Shown here: positions 1 to 9,324 of the stretch, piece after piece
Position numbering within the stretch: position 1 is the stretch's first letter
Layout of the letters: the number at the start of each line of letters is the position of its first letter
Assembly (NCBI GenBank): GCA_963819645.1
Contig: CAWFWZ010000010.1
Coordinates: 62,001-126,000, forward strand
Length of the DNA stretch: 64,000 nt
Direction: 5' to 3'
DNA from: CAVVDY01 sp963819645
GTDB taxonomy: Bacteria; Acidobacteriota; Terriglobia; Terriglobales; Acidobacteriaceae
Notes under the pieces: generated by a model
The model's database searches: none
What the model was told of the DNA's origin: nothing
What the model saw: the letters and a program-made list of their open reading frames with translations, nothing else
Translations under genes and position numbers: made by a program

Positions 1-14
1 CCGAAGGAGATGCC

Positions 15-1697
15 GTGAAAAATATTTCAGCCTCATTGCTTGGCGCCGTTCTGTGCATGACTTGCGCTGTGAGCCTGTCAGCCCAGAGCGACAACGTACT
101 CAGGAACCCGCAGGTAAGCCATCCGGCTTTTGCTATCACGCCACCGCTGCGCGACCTGATTAAGAATCAGCCAACCGAGTTGCAGTTCGGATATCACCAG
201 GCGCGGCCGGTTCTTCATCCCAAGGCTGCCCTGCTGCAGGAGTGGCAGAGGAACAGTGATTACTCAGCCATTCATGACCCAGTTGCGCAGGATACCCTCC
301 CACCTGCCACCATTCCCGTGAAGCAGCGTGACTGGCTCGGCATTGGCGTGGGCTTCTTCGGCTATAGCGTGCCGGATGCTCCAACGGACGCGAATCTGTC
401 TATCGGCGACACCCAGATCGTGCAGTGGGTCAACGTTCAGTTTGCCGTGTTCGACCTGAATGGCAATAACCTGCTGTTCAACGGCCAGCACTACGTGAAT
501 GGCAGCGTCCTGTTCTCAGGGCTGCCGCATTGCGGCTCCAGCAACAGCGGTAACATCATTGTTCAGTGGGACAAGGCCGCCCATCGCTGGGTAATGTATC
601 AGCCGCGTTTAACCGCTCCCTACTACGATTGCTTCGCCATCTCGCAGACCAACGACGCGACCGGCGCCTATTACACCTACGAGTTCCCGACCTATAACAA
701 CACCACGGACTACCCGGACTACCCGAAGCTCGGCATATGGCCGAATGGCTACTACGTCTCGCACAATGATTTCCCGTCCCTGTCGTATTACGCCGGGGTG
801 ATGCCTTGCGCGTATGACCGCTCCAGGATGTTGATCGGACATCCGTTCCCCAACGCCGTTTGCTTCCTCGACAGCTCGAACGGCACGCTGTTTGACGACA
901 GCCTGTTGCCTGCCGACGTGGACGACGGGAGCACGCTTCCCAACGGAATCGATCCGATTTTCATGGGCAGCATCGACAACTTCTCTTCCGATTCCAACGT
1001 CTACTACTATCCCTTCCACTTCGACCCGGTGAACCCGCAGAACTCCACTTTCGGCTGTATTAACGGCGCCTGCAAGATACCAGTTGCAACCTACACGAAC
1101 GCTCCGGCCACCGCCGCCGAGCCGGGTGGCAACTCGATCAATACGGTCAGCGATCGCCTGATGTATCGCCTCGCATATCGCATCCTGCCTGCCCCTACGC
1201 CGTCGAAAGACCTGCTCCACGACAACCGCACCCAGGAGTGGCTGGTCAGCCACGCCGTAACGCATAACGGAGTGCCGGCTGTCCGCTGGTATGAATTCCG
1301 CTCGCACATCCAGACCACGACCCCGACCAGCTACCAGCAGGGCACCTACGCTCCTGATGGCGCCAGCCGCTTCATGAGCTCGCTGGCTCGGGACCGGATG
1401 GGAAATATCGCGATGTCCTACACCGTTTCCAGTTCAACGGTGCATCCAACCGTCGCTTTCACCGGACGCGCACCTGGCGATCCGCTGGGCACGATGGGTG
1501 CAGAAACCATCCTGGTTCCGGGCGTTGGCTCACAGCTCGACACCTTGAACGCATGGGGTTCGTACTACGATATGAGCCTTTCTAACGACGGCTGCACCTT
1601 CGTGACGACTGGCGAGTATTACCAGTCCAACGCGTCGTTTGCCTGGAGCACCCGCATCGGCAAGCTGAAGTTTGCGAATTGCACCCCGTCCAATTAG
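15..1697 (+). CDS. Secreted protein of unknown function
   Basis: A 560-residue protein starting at a GTG with a good AAGGAGA ribosome-binding site at 4-10. Residues 1-23 form a typical signal peptide (Lys, hydrophobic stretch, then LSAQ), so the product is probably exported. The rest is rich in Tyr, Asn, Ser and Thr. Its repeated hydrophobic/aromatic strands (for example SIGDTQIVQWVNVQFAVF near residue 127) look like a beta-propeller or other beta-rich fold. No catalytic motif is recognised. The next gene, nuoA, is 185 bases downstream and unrelated. Coding is confident; function is unknown. Confidence 0.8.
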   Translation: MKNISASLLGAVLCMTCAVSLSAQSDNVLRNPQVSHPAFAITPPLRDLIKNQPTELQFGYHQARPVLHPKAALLQEWQRNSDYSAIHDPVAQDTLPPATIPVKQRDWLGIGVGFFGYSVPDAPTDANLSIGDTQIVQWVNVQFAVFDLNGNNLLFNGQHYVNGSVLFSGLPHCGSSNSGNIIVQWDKAAHRWVMYQPRLTAPYYDCFAISQTNDATGAYYTYEFPTYNNTTDYPDYPKLGIWPNGYYVSHNDFPSLSYYAGVMPCAYDRSRMLIGHPFPNAVCFLDSSNGTLFDDSLLPADVDDGSTLPNGIDPIFMGSIDNFSSDSNVYYYPFHFDPVNPQNSTFGCINGACKIPVATYTNAPATAAEPGGNSINTVSDRLMYRLAYRILPAPTPSKDLLHDNRTQEWLVSHAVTHNGVPAVRWYEFRSHIQTTTPTSYQQGTYAPDGASRFMSSLARDRMGNIAMSYTVSSSTVHPTVAFTGRAPGDPLGTMGAETILVPGVGSQLDTLNAWGSYYDMSLSNDGCTFVTTGEYYQSNASFAWSTRIGKLKFANCTPSN

Positions 1698-1882
1698 TTG
1701 ACGGTGAAGTCGAAAGACTTCGCTGGCTTGTAAGTCTCAGAGGCTGTGCCCCGACGGACAGCCTCATTTTTCATGCCTCGGCGATTTGTGACGCATGTCA
1801 TTGAATGCTGTGACCTGAAGCGCTATAGTGAGCCGGTCTGGTTTGATAGGCTTCAATTTAGCTACATCGCAGGACAATATTC

Positions 1883-2239
1883 ATGCCGCAGAATTACGTT
1901 CCGATTTTCATCTTTGCCTTTGTGGCCTTCCTGGTCGGCGCCGGCACGCTCGCCATCGCATCGCTGGTGCGGCCGAAAAATCCTTCCAAGATCAAGCTGA
2001 TGCCGTACGAATGCGGCATCACGCCTTTCGATAACGCGCGAGGCCGCTACACCGTCCGCTTCTACATCGTCGCCATTCTGTTCGTGGTCTTCGACGTGGA
2101 AACCATCTTCCTGTTCCCCTGGGCAGTGCAGTTTAAGCTGCTCGGCTTGTTCGGTCTGCTGGAGATGGGCATCTTCCTCGGAATCCTCATCGTTGGTTAC
2201 ATCTGGATCTGGAAGAAGGGCGCCCTGGAGTGGGTGTAG
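1883..2239 (+). CDS. nuoA: NADH-quinone oxidoreductase subunit A (NuoA)
   Basis: A 118-residue membrane subunit of respiratory complex I, a normal length for NuoA. Three transmembrane segments are visible (about 8-30, 62-84 and 90-110). The family signatures are YECGITPF after helix 1 and FDVETIFLFPWA in helix 2, whose acidic residues belong to the proton-translocating arm. The start is the ATG at 1883, with only a weak ribosome-binding site. In most genomes nuoA leads nuoBCD and the rest; here the next genes are drug/metabolite transporters, so this nuoA stands alone in the window. The family call is very secure. Confidence 0.95.
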   Translation: MPQNYVPIFIFAFVAFLVGAGTLAIASLVRPKNPSKIKLMPYECGITPFDNARGRYTVRFYIVAILFVVFDVETIFLFPWAVQFKLLGLFGLLEMGIFLGILIVGYIWIWKKGALEWV

Positions 2240-2414
2240 CTGATCTGCAAATGTCTGACTGAGGAAGAACCCTGCTCGGGGAACCTTCCCCTCAGCGCAC
2301 ACTTCAGCTTCGCGATATCCCAGGTGCGGCACCACCGAGGCCGTGCCCTGGCCCGAATCCCCTCAACTCGCAGTTTTTTTCGCACTCTGTCATTTAGGAT
2401 GAAAGAGACCCTTC

Positions 2415-2840
2415 ATGGAAGCTCACATCCGCGAGAAGCAACTTCGCTTTAAAACTCGATTGATGATTCTGATCATGGTCCTGGCAGGCCCATTGGGAAA
2501 CGCCCTGCTCGCTAAGGGCATGAAGCACATCGGAGCCATCTCTATCTCCTCTTTTCCCGATTTGCTGCACCTTATGGGGCAGATATTAGGCTCTGGAACC
2601 ATTTGGCTGGGAATCGCAGGCCAGCTGGCTTTTTTCGCCGCCTATTCCCTGGCGCTGTCGTGGGCCGATTACAGTTATGTACAGCCCGCCTCGTCGGTGG
2701 CTTACGTAGTAGTCGCCATTCTGGGCGTGTTCATGCTGCATGAGAGTGTCTCTCCCCTGCGCTGGTTCGGCATTGCCGTCATCTGCCTCGGCGTCGTCGT
2801 CGTCGGGCGCACTCATCCCAATACCACGGAGATACTCTGA
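2415..2840 (+). CDS. Half-size EamA/SMR-type transporter, subunit 1
   Basis: A 141-residue integral membrane protein with about four transmembrane helices, which is half an EamA (DMT superfamily) transporter. The C-terminal half (ADYSYVQPASSVAYVVVAILGV, then RWFGIAVICLGVVVVGR) is typical of EamA/SMR folds. It is followed two bases later by a second four-helix protein of the same type, so the two probably form a heterodimer like ArnE/ArnF or the paired SMR proteins. The substrate cannot be read from sequence; lipid-linked sugars, polyamines or drugs are possible. Confidence 0.8.
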   Translation: MEAHIREKQLRFKTRLMILIMVLAGPLGNALLAKGMKHIGAISISSFPDLLHLMGQILGSGTIWLGIAGQLAFFAAYSLALSWADYSYVQPASSVAYVVVAILGVFMLHESVSPLRWFGIAVICLGVVVVGRTHPNTTEIL

Positions 2841-2842
2841 CT

Positions 2843-3217
2843 GTGGTGCGTTTTATTGGCTTTTTTCTTATTGTCGTCTCCGGCACAGCCGGCGAGCTGT
2901 GCATCGGTCGCGCTATGAAAGAATCCGGCGAAGTACACGACTTTCGGCCGCGCGCGCTGTTGCAGGTAGCGGCTCGCGTGATGCGAATCAAGTGGCTGTG
3001 GATCGGCATTACATTGATGGCGATCGCCTTCTTCGCGCTGCTGGGCGTTTTGTCGGTGGAAAATGTCAGCTTCGTCGTCCCCGTCACGGCGCTGAGTTAT
3101 GTTGTGGGAGGCCTGGGGGGAATGTTCTTCCTCGGCGAGCGCTTGAACCGCTCCCGCTGGGCCGGAATTCTGCTCGTTTGTCTTGGGGTGGGGCTGGTTA
3201 TCCTGGGCAAGCACTAG
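2843..3217 (+). CDS. Half-size EamA/SMR-type transporter, subunit 2
   Basis: A 124-residue four-helix membrane protein beginning at a GTG two bases after the preceding stop, so translation is probably coupled. The segment VSFVVPVTALSYVVGGLGGMFFLGERLNRSRWAGILLVCLGV is the classic EamA/SMR C-terminal pattern, with a Gly/Glu turn between helices 3 and 4. It pairs with the 2415-2840 protein to give eight helices. It also carries GELCIGRAMKESGEV near residue 13, a polar loop absent from the partner, consistent with asymmetric subunits. Substrate unknown. Confidence 0.8.
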   Translation: MVRFIGFFLIVVSGTAGELCIGRAMKESGEVHDFRPRALLQVAARVMRIKWLWIGITLMAIAFFALLGVLSVENVSFVVPVTALSYVVGGLGGMFFLGERLNRSRWAGILLVCLGVGLVILGKH

Positions 3218-3224
3218 TGAGAGA

Positions 3225-4070
3225 ATGGGCTTGATGGCAAATGCGGAACAGTCGTGCCCCATCTGCAACGGCACTGGATGGCAGATTCGACAAGGCGACA
3301 ACGAGCGCGAAGTGGTGCGCTGCCAATGTCGTGTGCGCGACCGCAGCGAGCGCCTGTTGGCGACGGCGCATATTCCTGAGCGCTACCAGCATTGCGAGTT
3401 GGAGAACTTCCAATACGCCCCGGCCGAGATGGGCGAGAAGAGTATCGGGAAGGCAAGGTTTAATGCAGGCCGTTTCGTTGAGGAGTACCCGACGGAGAAA
3501 ACCGGACTGCTTTTTGTCGGGAGTGTTGGAGTCGGCAAGACTCATCTTTCAGTCGGCATCATCAAAGCACTCATTCGCGAGAAGGGCATTCATTGCCTGT
3601 TTTGCGATTATCGCGAACTGCTGAAGTCGATCCAGAATTCTTACAATCCGTCGGTCCAGGTCACGGAGATGGAAATCCTTCGCCCCGTCTTCGATGCCGA
3701 GGTGCTGGTGCTCGATGAGCTCGGCGCCGTGCGCACAACGGAATGGGTCTTCGACACCGTCAACTACATCCTTAACAGTCGCTATAACGAGAACCGGACC
3801 ACGATCATCACCACCAACTATCCCGACGCGGCGGAACAGGGGAATGCGGCCGACGACAATTCGCGCAGCTACTCGGCGGCCGAGCGCGCCGCCCGGCGCG
3901 AGACTTTAGGCGACCGCATCGGCGAGCGCATGCGCTCGCGGCTGCATGAGATGTGCAAGAAAGTTGAGATCGAAGGCTCGGATTACCGCGTCGACAGCAA
4001 GCGCGCCAAGTTCCAGACTATCGAGGCGCCAGCAAGATTTTCGATTAAGGGCAAACGTACGGTGGAATAG
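3225..4070 (+). CDS. DnaC/DnaI-like AAA+ ATPase with N-terminal zinc ribbon
   Basis: A 281-residue cytoplasmic ATPase related to helicase loaders DnaC/DnaI and IstB. Residues 11-35 carry a zinc-ribbon-like set of cysteines (CPIC and CQC). The Walker A motif is GSVGVGKT at 99-106, and Walker B is VLVLDELGA near residue 160. The C-terminal GERMRSRLHEM supplies an arginine finger typical of the family. I chose the ATG at 3225 (3234 is also possible) because the longer in-frame GTG at 3183 lies inside the previous gene. No transposase is adjacent, so a host helicase-loader role is more likely than IstB, but this is inference. Confidence 0.85.
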   Translation: MGLMANAEQSCPICNGTGWQIRQGDNEREVVRCQCRVRDRSERLLATAHIPERYQHCELENFQYAPAEMGEKSIGKARFNAGRFVEEYPTEKTGLLFVGSVGVGKTHLSVGIIKALIREKGIHCLFCDYRELLKSIQNSYNPSVQVTEMEILRPVFDAEVLVLDELGAVRTTEWVFDTVNYILNSRYNENRTTIITTNYPDAAEQGNAADDNSRSYSAAERAARRETLGDRIGERMRSRLHEMCKKVEIEGSDYRVDSKRAKFQTIEAPARFSIKGKRTVE

Positions 4071-4165
4071 ACGTTGCCAAAGCGGCAGACTTCTTGGCCT
4101 GATTCTTGGTGCGTTGCATCAGGGCCCGACTTCAGAGGCTGCGGAAAAACTCTCGTATCGCCTGC

Positions 4166-4296
4166 TTTGTATCAGGGTACGGCCTTTAGCCGTGCCGCTA
4201 AGTCCTTCGGTTTGTCATCCCGAGCGGCTTTAGCCGCGAGGGATCTGCTCTTCTTCCCCCTGCAGACAATTTTTTGGCGCCGTGCCCTGATACAAA
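4166..4296. repeat. MITE-like palindromic element, family A, copy 1
   Basis: 131 bases between the convergent DnaC-like and YhaM genes. The ends are inverted repeats: TTTGTATCAGGGTACGGC on the left, and the right end reads the same on the other strand with one mismatch. Inside is a GTCATCCCGAG...GAGGGATCTGC core. The same architecture recurs at 63619-63784. It contains no open reading frame, so it would be non-autonomous if mobile. Confidence 0.75.
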
Positions 4297-4313
4297 TCCC
4301 GAGCTGTGCCTCT

Positions 4314-5528
4314 TCAGTTCCCCTTGCGATCGACGGCCGTTACCTTGTGCGAGGCAAACTTCTGCTGTAGCGCTTCTAGCGGGTGACGAAGACGCATCAG
4401 AATCCGCTTCTTCCGTCACCGTCAATTTCATCTGAACTTCTGCAGTAGCTTGCGAATCCGCGCCATTCGAACTTTCGACGGGGGAGAAGGCCGTCGCCTG
4501 AATCCGAGCCCACGGCTGCAGCTGCTGCCTGTTGCTCCGGCGCGCCTTCGTGTTGCGGCTTTGGCTCCAGAAACTTCTTGCTGTTCAGCAACGGACGCCC
4601 GAGTGACGGGTTATAGCTCGTCCATGCGCCCGGCAGCTCGGCCTCGCGTGCGAACTGCGCTCGCATCGCCTCCATCTTCGAATCGAGATCGTCGAGATAG
4701 TGCAGCATGAGCGCTTCAGGAAACATCGGCAGCTTGGGCGAGCCGTACTCGTATTGCCCGTGATGGCTGATGATGAGGTGCTCGATCAAAATTTTTAGCT
4801 CATCGGGAAAGCCGGGGATATGCGCCAGCTTCTCGTGCAGCATCTCCAGCTCGATGATCATGTGGCCCAGCAGTTGTCCCTTGGTGGTGTAGGCGATGGA
4901 GCGCTGATAGGTGAGCTCGTGCACCTTCCCCACATCATGTAGGAAGGCCCCGGTCAGCAGCAGGTCGCGATTCACATCCGGATAGTTGCGCGACATCAGA
5001 TCGCATGCCGTGAACAGTGAGACGACGTGATCGAGCAAGCCGCCGACAAAGGCATGGTGCAGCGTCTTGGCGGCCGGCGCGCACTTGTAGGCCGTCGCAA
5101 GCGCCTCATCGCTCATGAAAGCTTGCACCAGTTGCTTAAGCCAGGGATTCTCGAAGCTCTCCACAAACTCGCCCAGCTTCGCCCACAGCTGCGTCGATGT
5201 CCTTCGTCGTCTTGGGAATGTAGTCGGAGTAATCGATCTCCGCCTCGTCGAGCTTGCGCAGCTTGTGAACGGTCATCTGCCAGCGGCCGTTGTACTTGTG
5301 GATGACGCCTTTGGCTTTGACAAAGTCGTCCTGGCCGAACGTGTCCAGCGCGTCGGAGACGTTGTCCCACATGTTGGCTTGCAGTTGCCCACTGCGGTCC
5401 GCGAGCACCAGTGAGAGGTACACCTCGCCATTCTTTTTGGCCTTCACCTGCTTGGAGGCGACCACGAACAACGACGTGATGGTCTGGTTTTCCTGCTGAC
5501 CGCAATCCCGGATGTAGAACTGCTTCAT
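4314..5528 (-). CDS. YhaM-type 3'-5' exoribonuclease (OB fold + HD domain), frameshifted in this sequence
   Basis: Two overlapping frames join into one protein of about 400 residues. The N-terminal part (5528 down to about 5190, starting MKQFYIRDC) is an OB-fold nucleic-acid-binding domain containing GEVYLSLVLADRSGQLQANMW. The second (about 5190 to 4480) is an HD phosphohydrolase domain with AKTLHHAFVGGLLDHV, the metal-binding HD in GAFLHDVGK, and ISHHGQYEYGSP. A one-base indel near 5186-5192 separates them. Two more, near 4475 and 4385, lead to a natural-looking C-terminus (HPLEALQQKF...VDRKGN, stop at 4314). The family degrades RNA or single-stranded DNA from the 3' end. Confidence 0.85.
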
Positions 5529-5611
5529 TTAACAGCACCCTTGCCCTAAAAGCAGCATACCAGTCCTTCGCATAAACATTAAGGGTTTGCGAGACGCGAA
5601 AATTGTCTGTT

Positions 5612-5741
5612 ACCACAGAGGCACTGAGGCACGAAGGGATGGGGTCCTGGAATCCCGTTGATGCGCCGCTTATCCCGATCGCAAGAACTCAAGCCTCAAC
5701 TCTATGAATCTGGGACCTAAGATTCTCTTGTCTCTGTGGTG
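5612..5741. repeat. Imperfect inverted repeat of the CCACAGAGGCAC type, copy 1
   Basis: The gap between yhaM and moeA starts with ACCACAGAGGCACTGAGG and ends with TCTTGTCTCTGTGGTG, an inverted pair about 110 bases apart. A tighter copy of the same repeat lies at 9119-9192. No gene is visible between the arms. Confidence 0.6.
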
Positions 5742-5784
5742 AACTCAGCGTTTGCGTACGCAGCAGAGCCCTACGGTAGACTGA

Positions 5785-7031
5785 ATGCCGGACTATTCAA
5801 CGATGCCGGTCATCAGCTTCAGCGAGGCGCTCACCGCGGTCCAGCAATATGCTTCCGGCCTATCTCCTACCGAGCCGGAACTGGTTTCCCTGCTCGACGG
5901 AATCCGGCTGGCGCTGGCGGAAGATCTGGTCGCCGATCGCGATTTCCCTCCGTTCCCCCGGGCCACGCGCGACGGATATGCCGTCCGTGCCGAAGACGTA
6001 GCCAGTGTGCCGGCGAAATTGCGGTGCATCGGCGAGTTGAAAGCCGGCGCCAGCGAAGCGCACAGTTCGATCATGGTTACACCGGGCGAGGCGGTGGAGA
6101 TCATGACGGGAGCGCCGGTGCCCAGCGGCGCCGACGCCGTCGTCATGGTCGAGTACACCGAAACGAATCGGCGACAACGTGACCGTGAAGAGGACGCGTC
6201 GCTGCCGGCGAGAACGTCGTCTCCGCAGCCTCCGAGGCGCGCAAGGGCGATGTCATGGTGCCGCGTGGCACGCGCGTGAACCATGTCGCGGTGGCAATCG
6301 CCGCGGCTGTCGGTCGAGCCGAAGTCGCGGTCTATCGACGGCCGCGGGTCGCGATTCTGGCCACCGGCGACGAACTGGTCGACATCAACTTTGTTCCCGG
6401 ACCGAACGAAATTCGCAATTCCAACAGCTACTCACTGGCGGCGCAGGTCCACGAAGCTGGAGGCGAAGCGCAGATCTTGCCGGTGGCGCGCGATGATGCC
6501 GCCGAACTGGAAGTGCTGATTCGCAAGGGAGCGGAGTGCGATCTGCTGCTGCTAAGCGGCGGCGTGTCGATGGGCAAGTACGATCTGGTGGAGCAGGCAC
6601 TGGCGAAGCTGGGAGCGCAGTTCTTCTTCACCGGGGTGCTGATTCAGCCGGGCAAGCCGCTGGTATTTGGAGAGCTTCGAGGGGCGAACAAGACAACTCC
6701 GTTCTTCGGCCTGCCCGGCAATCCGGTTTCGACTATGGTGACATTTCAGCTTTTTGTTAGGCCGGTACTGGATGCGCTGGCCGGAGCCCGTCAGCAAGCG
6801 CTGCCGTTCGCGCAAGCGCGCTTGAAGTCGGATTTCAAAGTGAAGGCGGGACTGACACGATTTCTGCCTGCCCGGCTCGGCGGATCGCACGAGCAGCCGG
6901 AGGTCGAGCTGGTGAAGTGGCAAGGCTCTGGTGATTTGATGGCCGCCGCCGGTGCGAACTGCTACATTGTGGTACCTCCTGACAAGGAGCACTTCGAGGC
7001 ACAGGAGAACATTACCGTTCTATTGTTCTGA
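5785..7031 (+). CDS. moeA: Molybdopterin molybdenumtransferase MoeA, frameshifted in this sequence
   Basis: MoeA inserts molybdate into adenylylated molybdopterin in the last step of molybdenum cofactor synthesis. The N-terminal frame (MPDYSTMPVISFSEAL...) has the PRATRDGYAVRAEDV and GEAVEIMTGAPVPSGADAVVMVE family blocks. The second frame has RVAILATGDELVD, GPNEIRNSNSYSL, LLLSGGVSMGKYDLV and FFGLPGNPVS, the MPT-binding core. Indels near 6170 and 6205 split them; the frame between reads VSAASEARKGDVMVPRGTRV, completing a protein of about 415 residues, normal for MoeA. The stop abuts the moaC start, so this leads a moeA-moaC-mogA operon. Confidence 0.92.
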
Positions 7032-7524
7032 ATGGCCAAAAAGAACAAAGCATCGAAGAAGCTTTCGCATTACGACGCCGCCGGCCGTGCGTCAATGGTG
7101 GACGTCTCCGCCAAGAGTCCCACATTGCGGGAGGCGGAGGCGCGTGCCTTCGTCGCCATGAGCAAGGACGTTCTTCGCGCCCTGCCGCAGAATCCCAAGG
7201 GCGATCCGCTGGAAGTCGCGCGCATCGCTGGCATTCAGGCTGCGAAACGTACCTCTGAGCTGATTCCCATGTGCCACCCGATTCCCCTGAGCAAGATCGA
7301 CGTTTCATGCGAGGTCACACAACGTGGGATTGCGATTCGCGCTGTTGCGCGGACTACCGCCGTCACCGGAGTGGAAATGGAAGCCATGGTGGCGGCGTCG
7401 GTAGCAGCTCTGACAGTGTATGACATGTGCAAGGCGCTGGATAAAGGCGATCGAAATCCGCGAAGTCGTGCTGGAGCGCAAGTCCGGCGGCAAGAGCGGC
7501 GACTACCGGCGCAAGAAATCTTAG
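7032..7524 (+). CDS. moaC: Cyclic pyranopterin monophosphate synthase MoaC, C-terminal frameshift in this sequence
   Basis: MoaC converts the GTP-derived precursor made by MoaA to cyclic pyranopterin monophosphate. The sequence shows SHYDAAGRASMVDVSAK at the N-terminus, the active-site block ELIPMCHPIPLSKIDV and TGVEMEAMVAASVAALTVYDMCKALDKG. A single-base indel near 7442-7447 changes frame; the correct continuation reads IEIREVVLERKSGGKSGDYRRKKS and stops at 7522-7524, giving about 164 residues. It begins directly after the moeA stop and is 15 bases before mogA. Confidence 0.93.
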
Positions 7525-7539
7525 ATCGAGGAGGATGCG

Positions 7540-8020
7540 ATGATCACCGCTGCTGTATTGACGGTTAGCGATTCGGTTACAGAAGGCACACGCGAAGACC
7601 GTTCGGGCCCAGCCGTGGCCGAAGAGCTACGGGTACGAGGATTCGAAGTGGTCTCGACCGGTATTGTCTCCGATGTGCAGGACCTGATTGAAGAGTCCTT
7701 GAAGGCCTTGTGTTTCATGGCCCAGCTGGTTGTAACTACCGGGGGCACTGGCATCTCCGAGCAAAGATGTGACGCCTGAGGCGACTCGCGCGGTGTGCTC
7801 GAAGCTGATTGATGGCATCGCGGAGAAGATGCGCTCCGATGGCCTGAAGGCAACGCCGACTGCCATCCTGAGCCGCGGCGTGTGTGGCGTGTACGAGCGG
7901 TCGTTGATTCTCAATCTGCCGGGCAGCCCCAGTGGTGCCGTGGAATCGCTGGCCGCCGTGGCCGACGTTCTGCCGCATGCGATCGATCTGCTGCAAGGCA
8001 AGACGGAGCACATACAGTAA
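7540..8020 (+). CDS. mogA: Molybdopterin adenylyltransferase MogA, frameshifted in this sequence
   Basis: MogA adenylylates molybdopterin before MoeA inserts the metal. The first frame reads MITAAVLTVSDSVTEGTREDRSGP through VVTTGGTGI, the MPT-binding loop. The second starts at SKDVTPEATRAV and runs through LNLPGSPSGAVESLAAVADVLPHAIDLL. A small indel near 7760 separates them; corrected, the protein is about 160 residues, as expected. GAGGA just before the ATG at 7540 is a good ribosome-binding site. It is third in the molybdenum cofactor operon. Confidence 0.92.
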
Positions 8021-8024
8021 TTCC

Positions 8025-9078
8025 TTGGATCCCCTGACACATATGCTCACCGGCGCCTGTATGGGGCGCGCGGGATTTAATCGCAAGACAGCGTATGCCA
8101 CGCTGACCATGCTGCTGGCGGCGGAGGCGGCCGACTGCGACGTGCTTTGGGATATCAAAGGCCCGATTGCGGCGCTTCAGCATCATCGCGGCATTACGCA
8201 CTCCTTCGTCGGCGTGCCGTTTATGGCCGCAGCCACGTTGCTCGGCGTCTACGTACTGCATCGTCTGTGGCTAGGGAAGCGCAAGCCGCGACCGGGATAT
8301 CCACCCGTGCGATGGACGTTGCTGTACGGCCTGGCGCTGCTCGCTGCGCTCAGTCATTTGCTACTCGACTACACCACTGCGTATGGCATCCGGCTGTTCG
8401 AGCCCTTCAACTACCGCTGGTATTCGTGGGACATCATGTTCATTGTCGAACCGGTGATGCTCGGGGTGCTGTTGCTCGGCCTCGCTCTGCCGTGGTTCTT
8501 TGGACTGATCAACCACGAAGTCGGAGCACGCAGCAAGGGCCCGGGCGGCCGCGTGGGCGCAATCGTCGCACTGGCGTGCGTGGTCGTTCTTTGGGGATAC
8601 CGCGACTTTCGAGCATCGGCGCGCGCTTAGCGCGATGAGTGCCGTCACCTACAACGGCGCGACGGCCACGCGGATCGCGGCTTATCCCTATGTCATCAAT
8701 CCCTATCGCTGGCAAGGCGTTGTGGAAACGCAAGACTTTTTCCAGATCGTTCCGGTGGATTCCAGCAAGCCTGAAATCGATCCTCATGGCGAGGCGCGCA
8801 CGTTCTACAAGCCGGAAGAAACGCCAGCCTCCAGAGCGGCGAAAGCGTCATATTTCGGACGCGTTTATCTCGACTGGGCGGTGTTTCCTTTTGTCGAAAC
8901 GCAAACTCTCGAAGGCGATCCCAAGGGCTACCTGGTGAACTTCCAGGATTTGCGGTATGCCTATCCCGGACGTACCGCGCTCGGCGGTTTCGTGCTGCTC
9001 AGTCCGGATTTGCAGGTGCAAGAACAAGGCATGAATTCCGAACGGCCGGCGTGGGTGAAGAAGGTGCAGGGGCGGTGA
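8025..9078 (+). CDS. DUF457 membrane-bound metal-dependent hydrolase, frameshifted in this sequence
   Basis: A YdjM/DUF457-family inner-membrane protein. It most likely starts at a TTG five bases after mogA, giving MDPLTHMLTGACMGRAG, the standard family opening with its metal-binding His. HHRGITHSFVGVPFMA supplies the HRG.THS motif, and SHLLLDYTTAYG another metal-ligand block. Several helices follow. An extra base near 8604-8610 breaks the frame; restored, RDFEHRRALSAM runs into the periplasmic-looking C-terminal domain (SAVTYNGATATRIAAYPYVINPY to VKKVQGR). The total is about 350 residues. It probably rides on the molybdenum operon transcript but has no known cofactor role. Confidence 0.85.
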
Positions 9079-9118
9079 GTCGAGGTCGGCTTGTTCGCGG
9101 GCAGCCGCAAAAAGCTTT

Positions 9119-9192
9119 CACCACAGAGGCACGGAGGACACAGAGAAAACATGAGCCAAATATCCCTACGCGTTCTCCGTGTCTCCGTGGTG
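9119..9192. repeat. Inverted repeat of the CCACAGAGGCAC type, copy 2
   Basis: CACCACAGAGGCACGGAGG at the left and TCTCCGTGTCTCCGTGGTG at the right form a 74-base imperfect palindrome 40 bases after the DUF457 gene. The same left arm occurs at 5612. It may act as a hairpin on RNA, but no T-run follows, so I do not call it a terminator. Confidence 0.65.
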
Positions 9193-9324
9193 CGATCTCT
9201 GTTCCAAGCCGGCTGAATTTCATGTACGGCAAGCCGCTTTGAGCTACGCGACAATCGGCCTTGACTCGACTCCCGATAGCGTACAGAATCGAAGTTCGAC
9301 CTTTTTAGGTTAGGGAATTTCTAA

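Noticed and set aside
7432..7450. Programmed frameshifting to explain split genes
   Set aside because: The break points lack a common slippery sequence or downstream structure and affect many unrelated genes, so error is the simpler reading.
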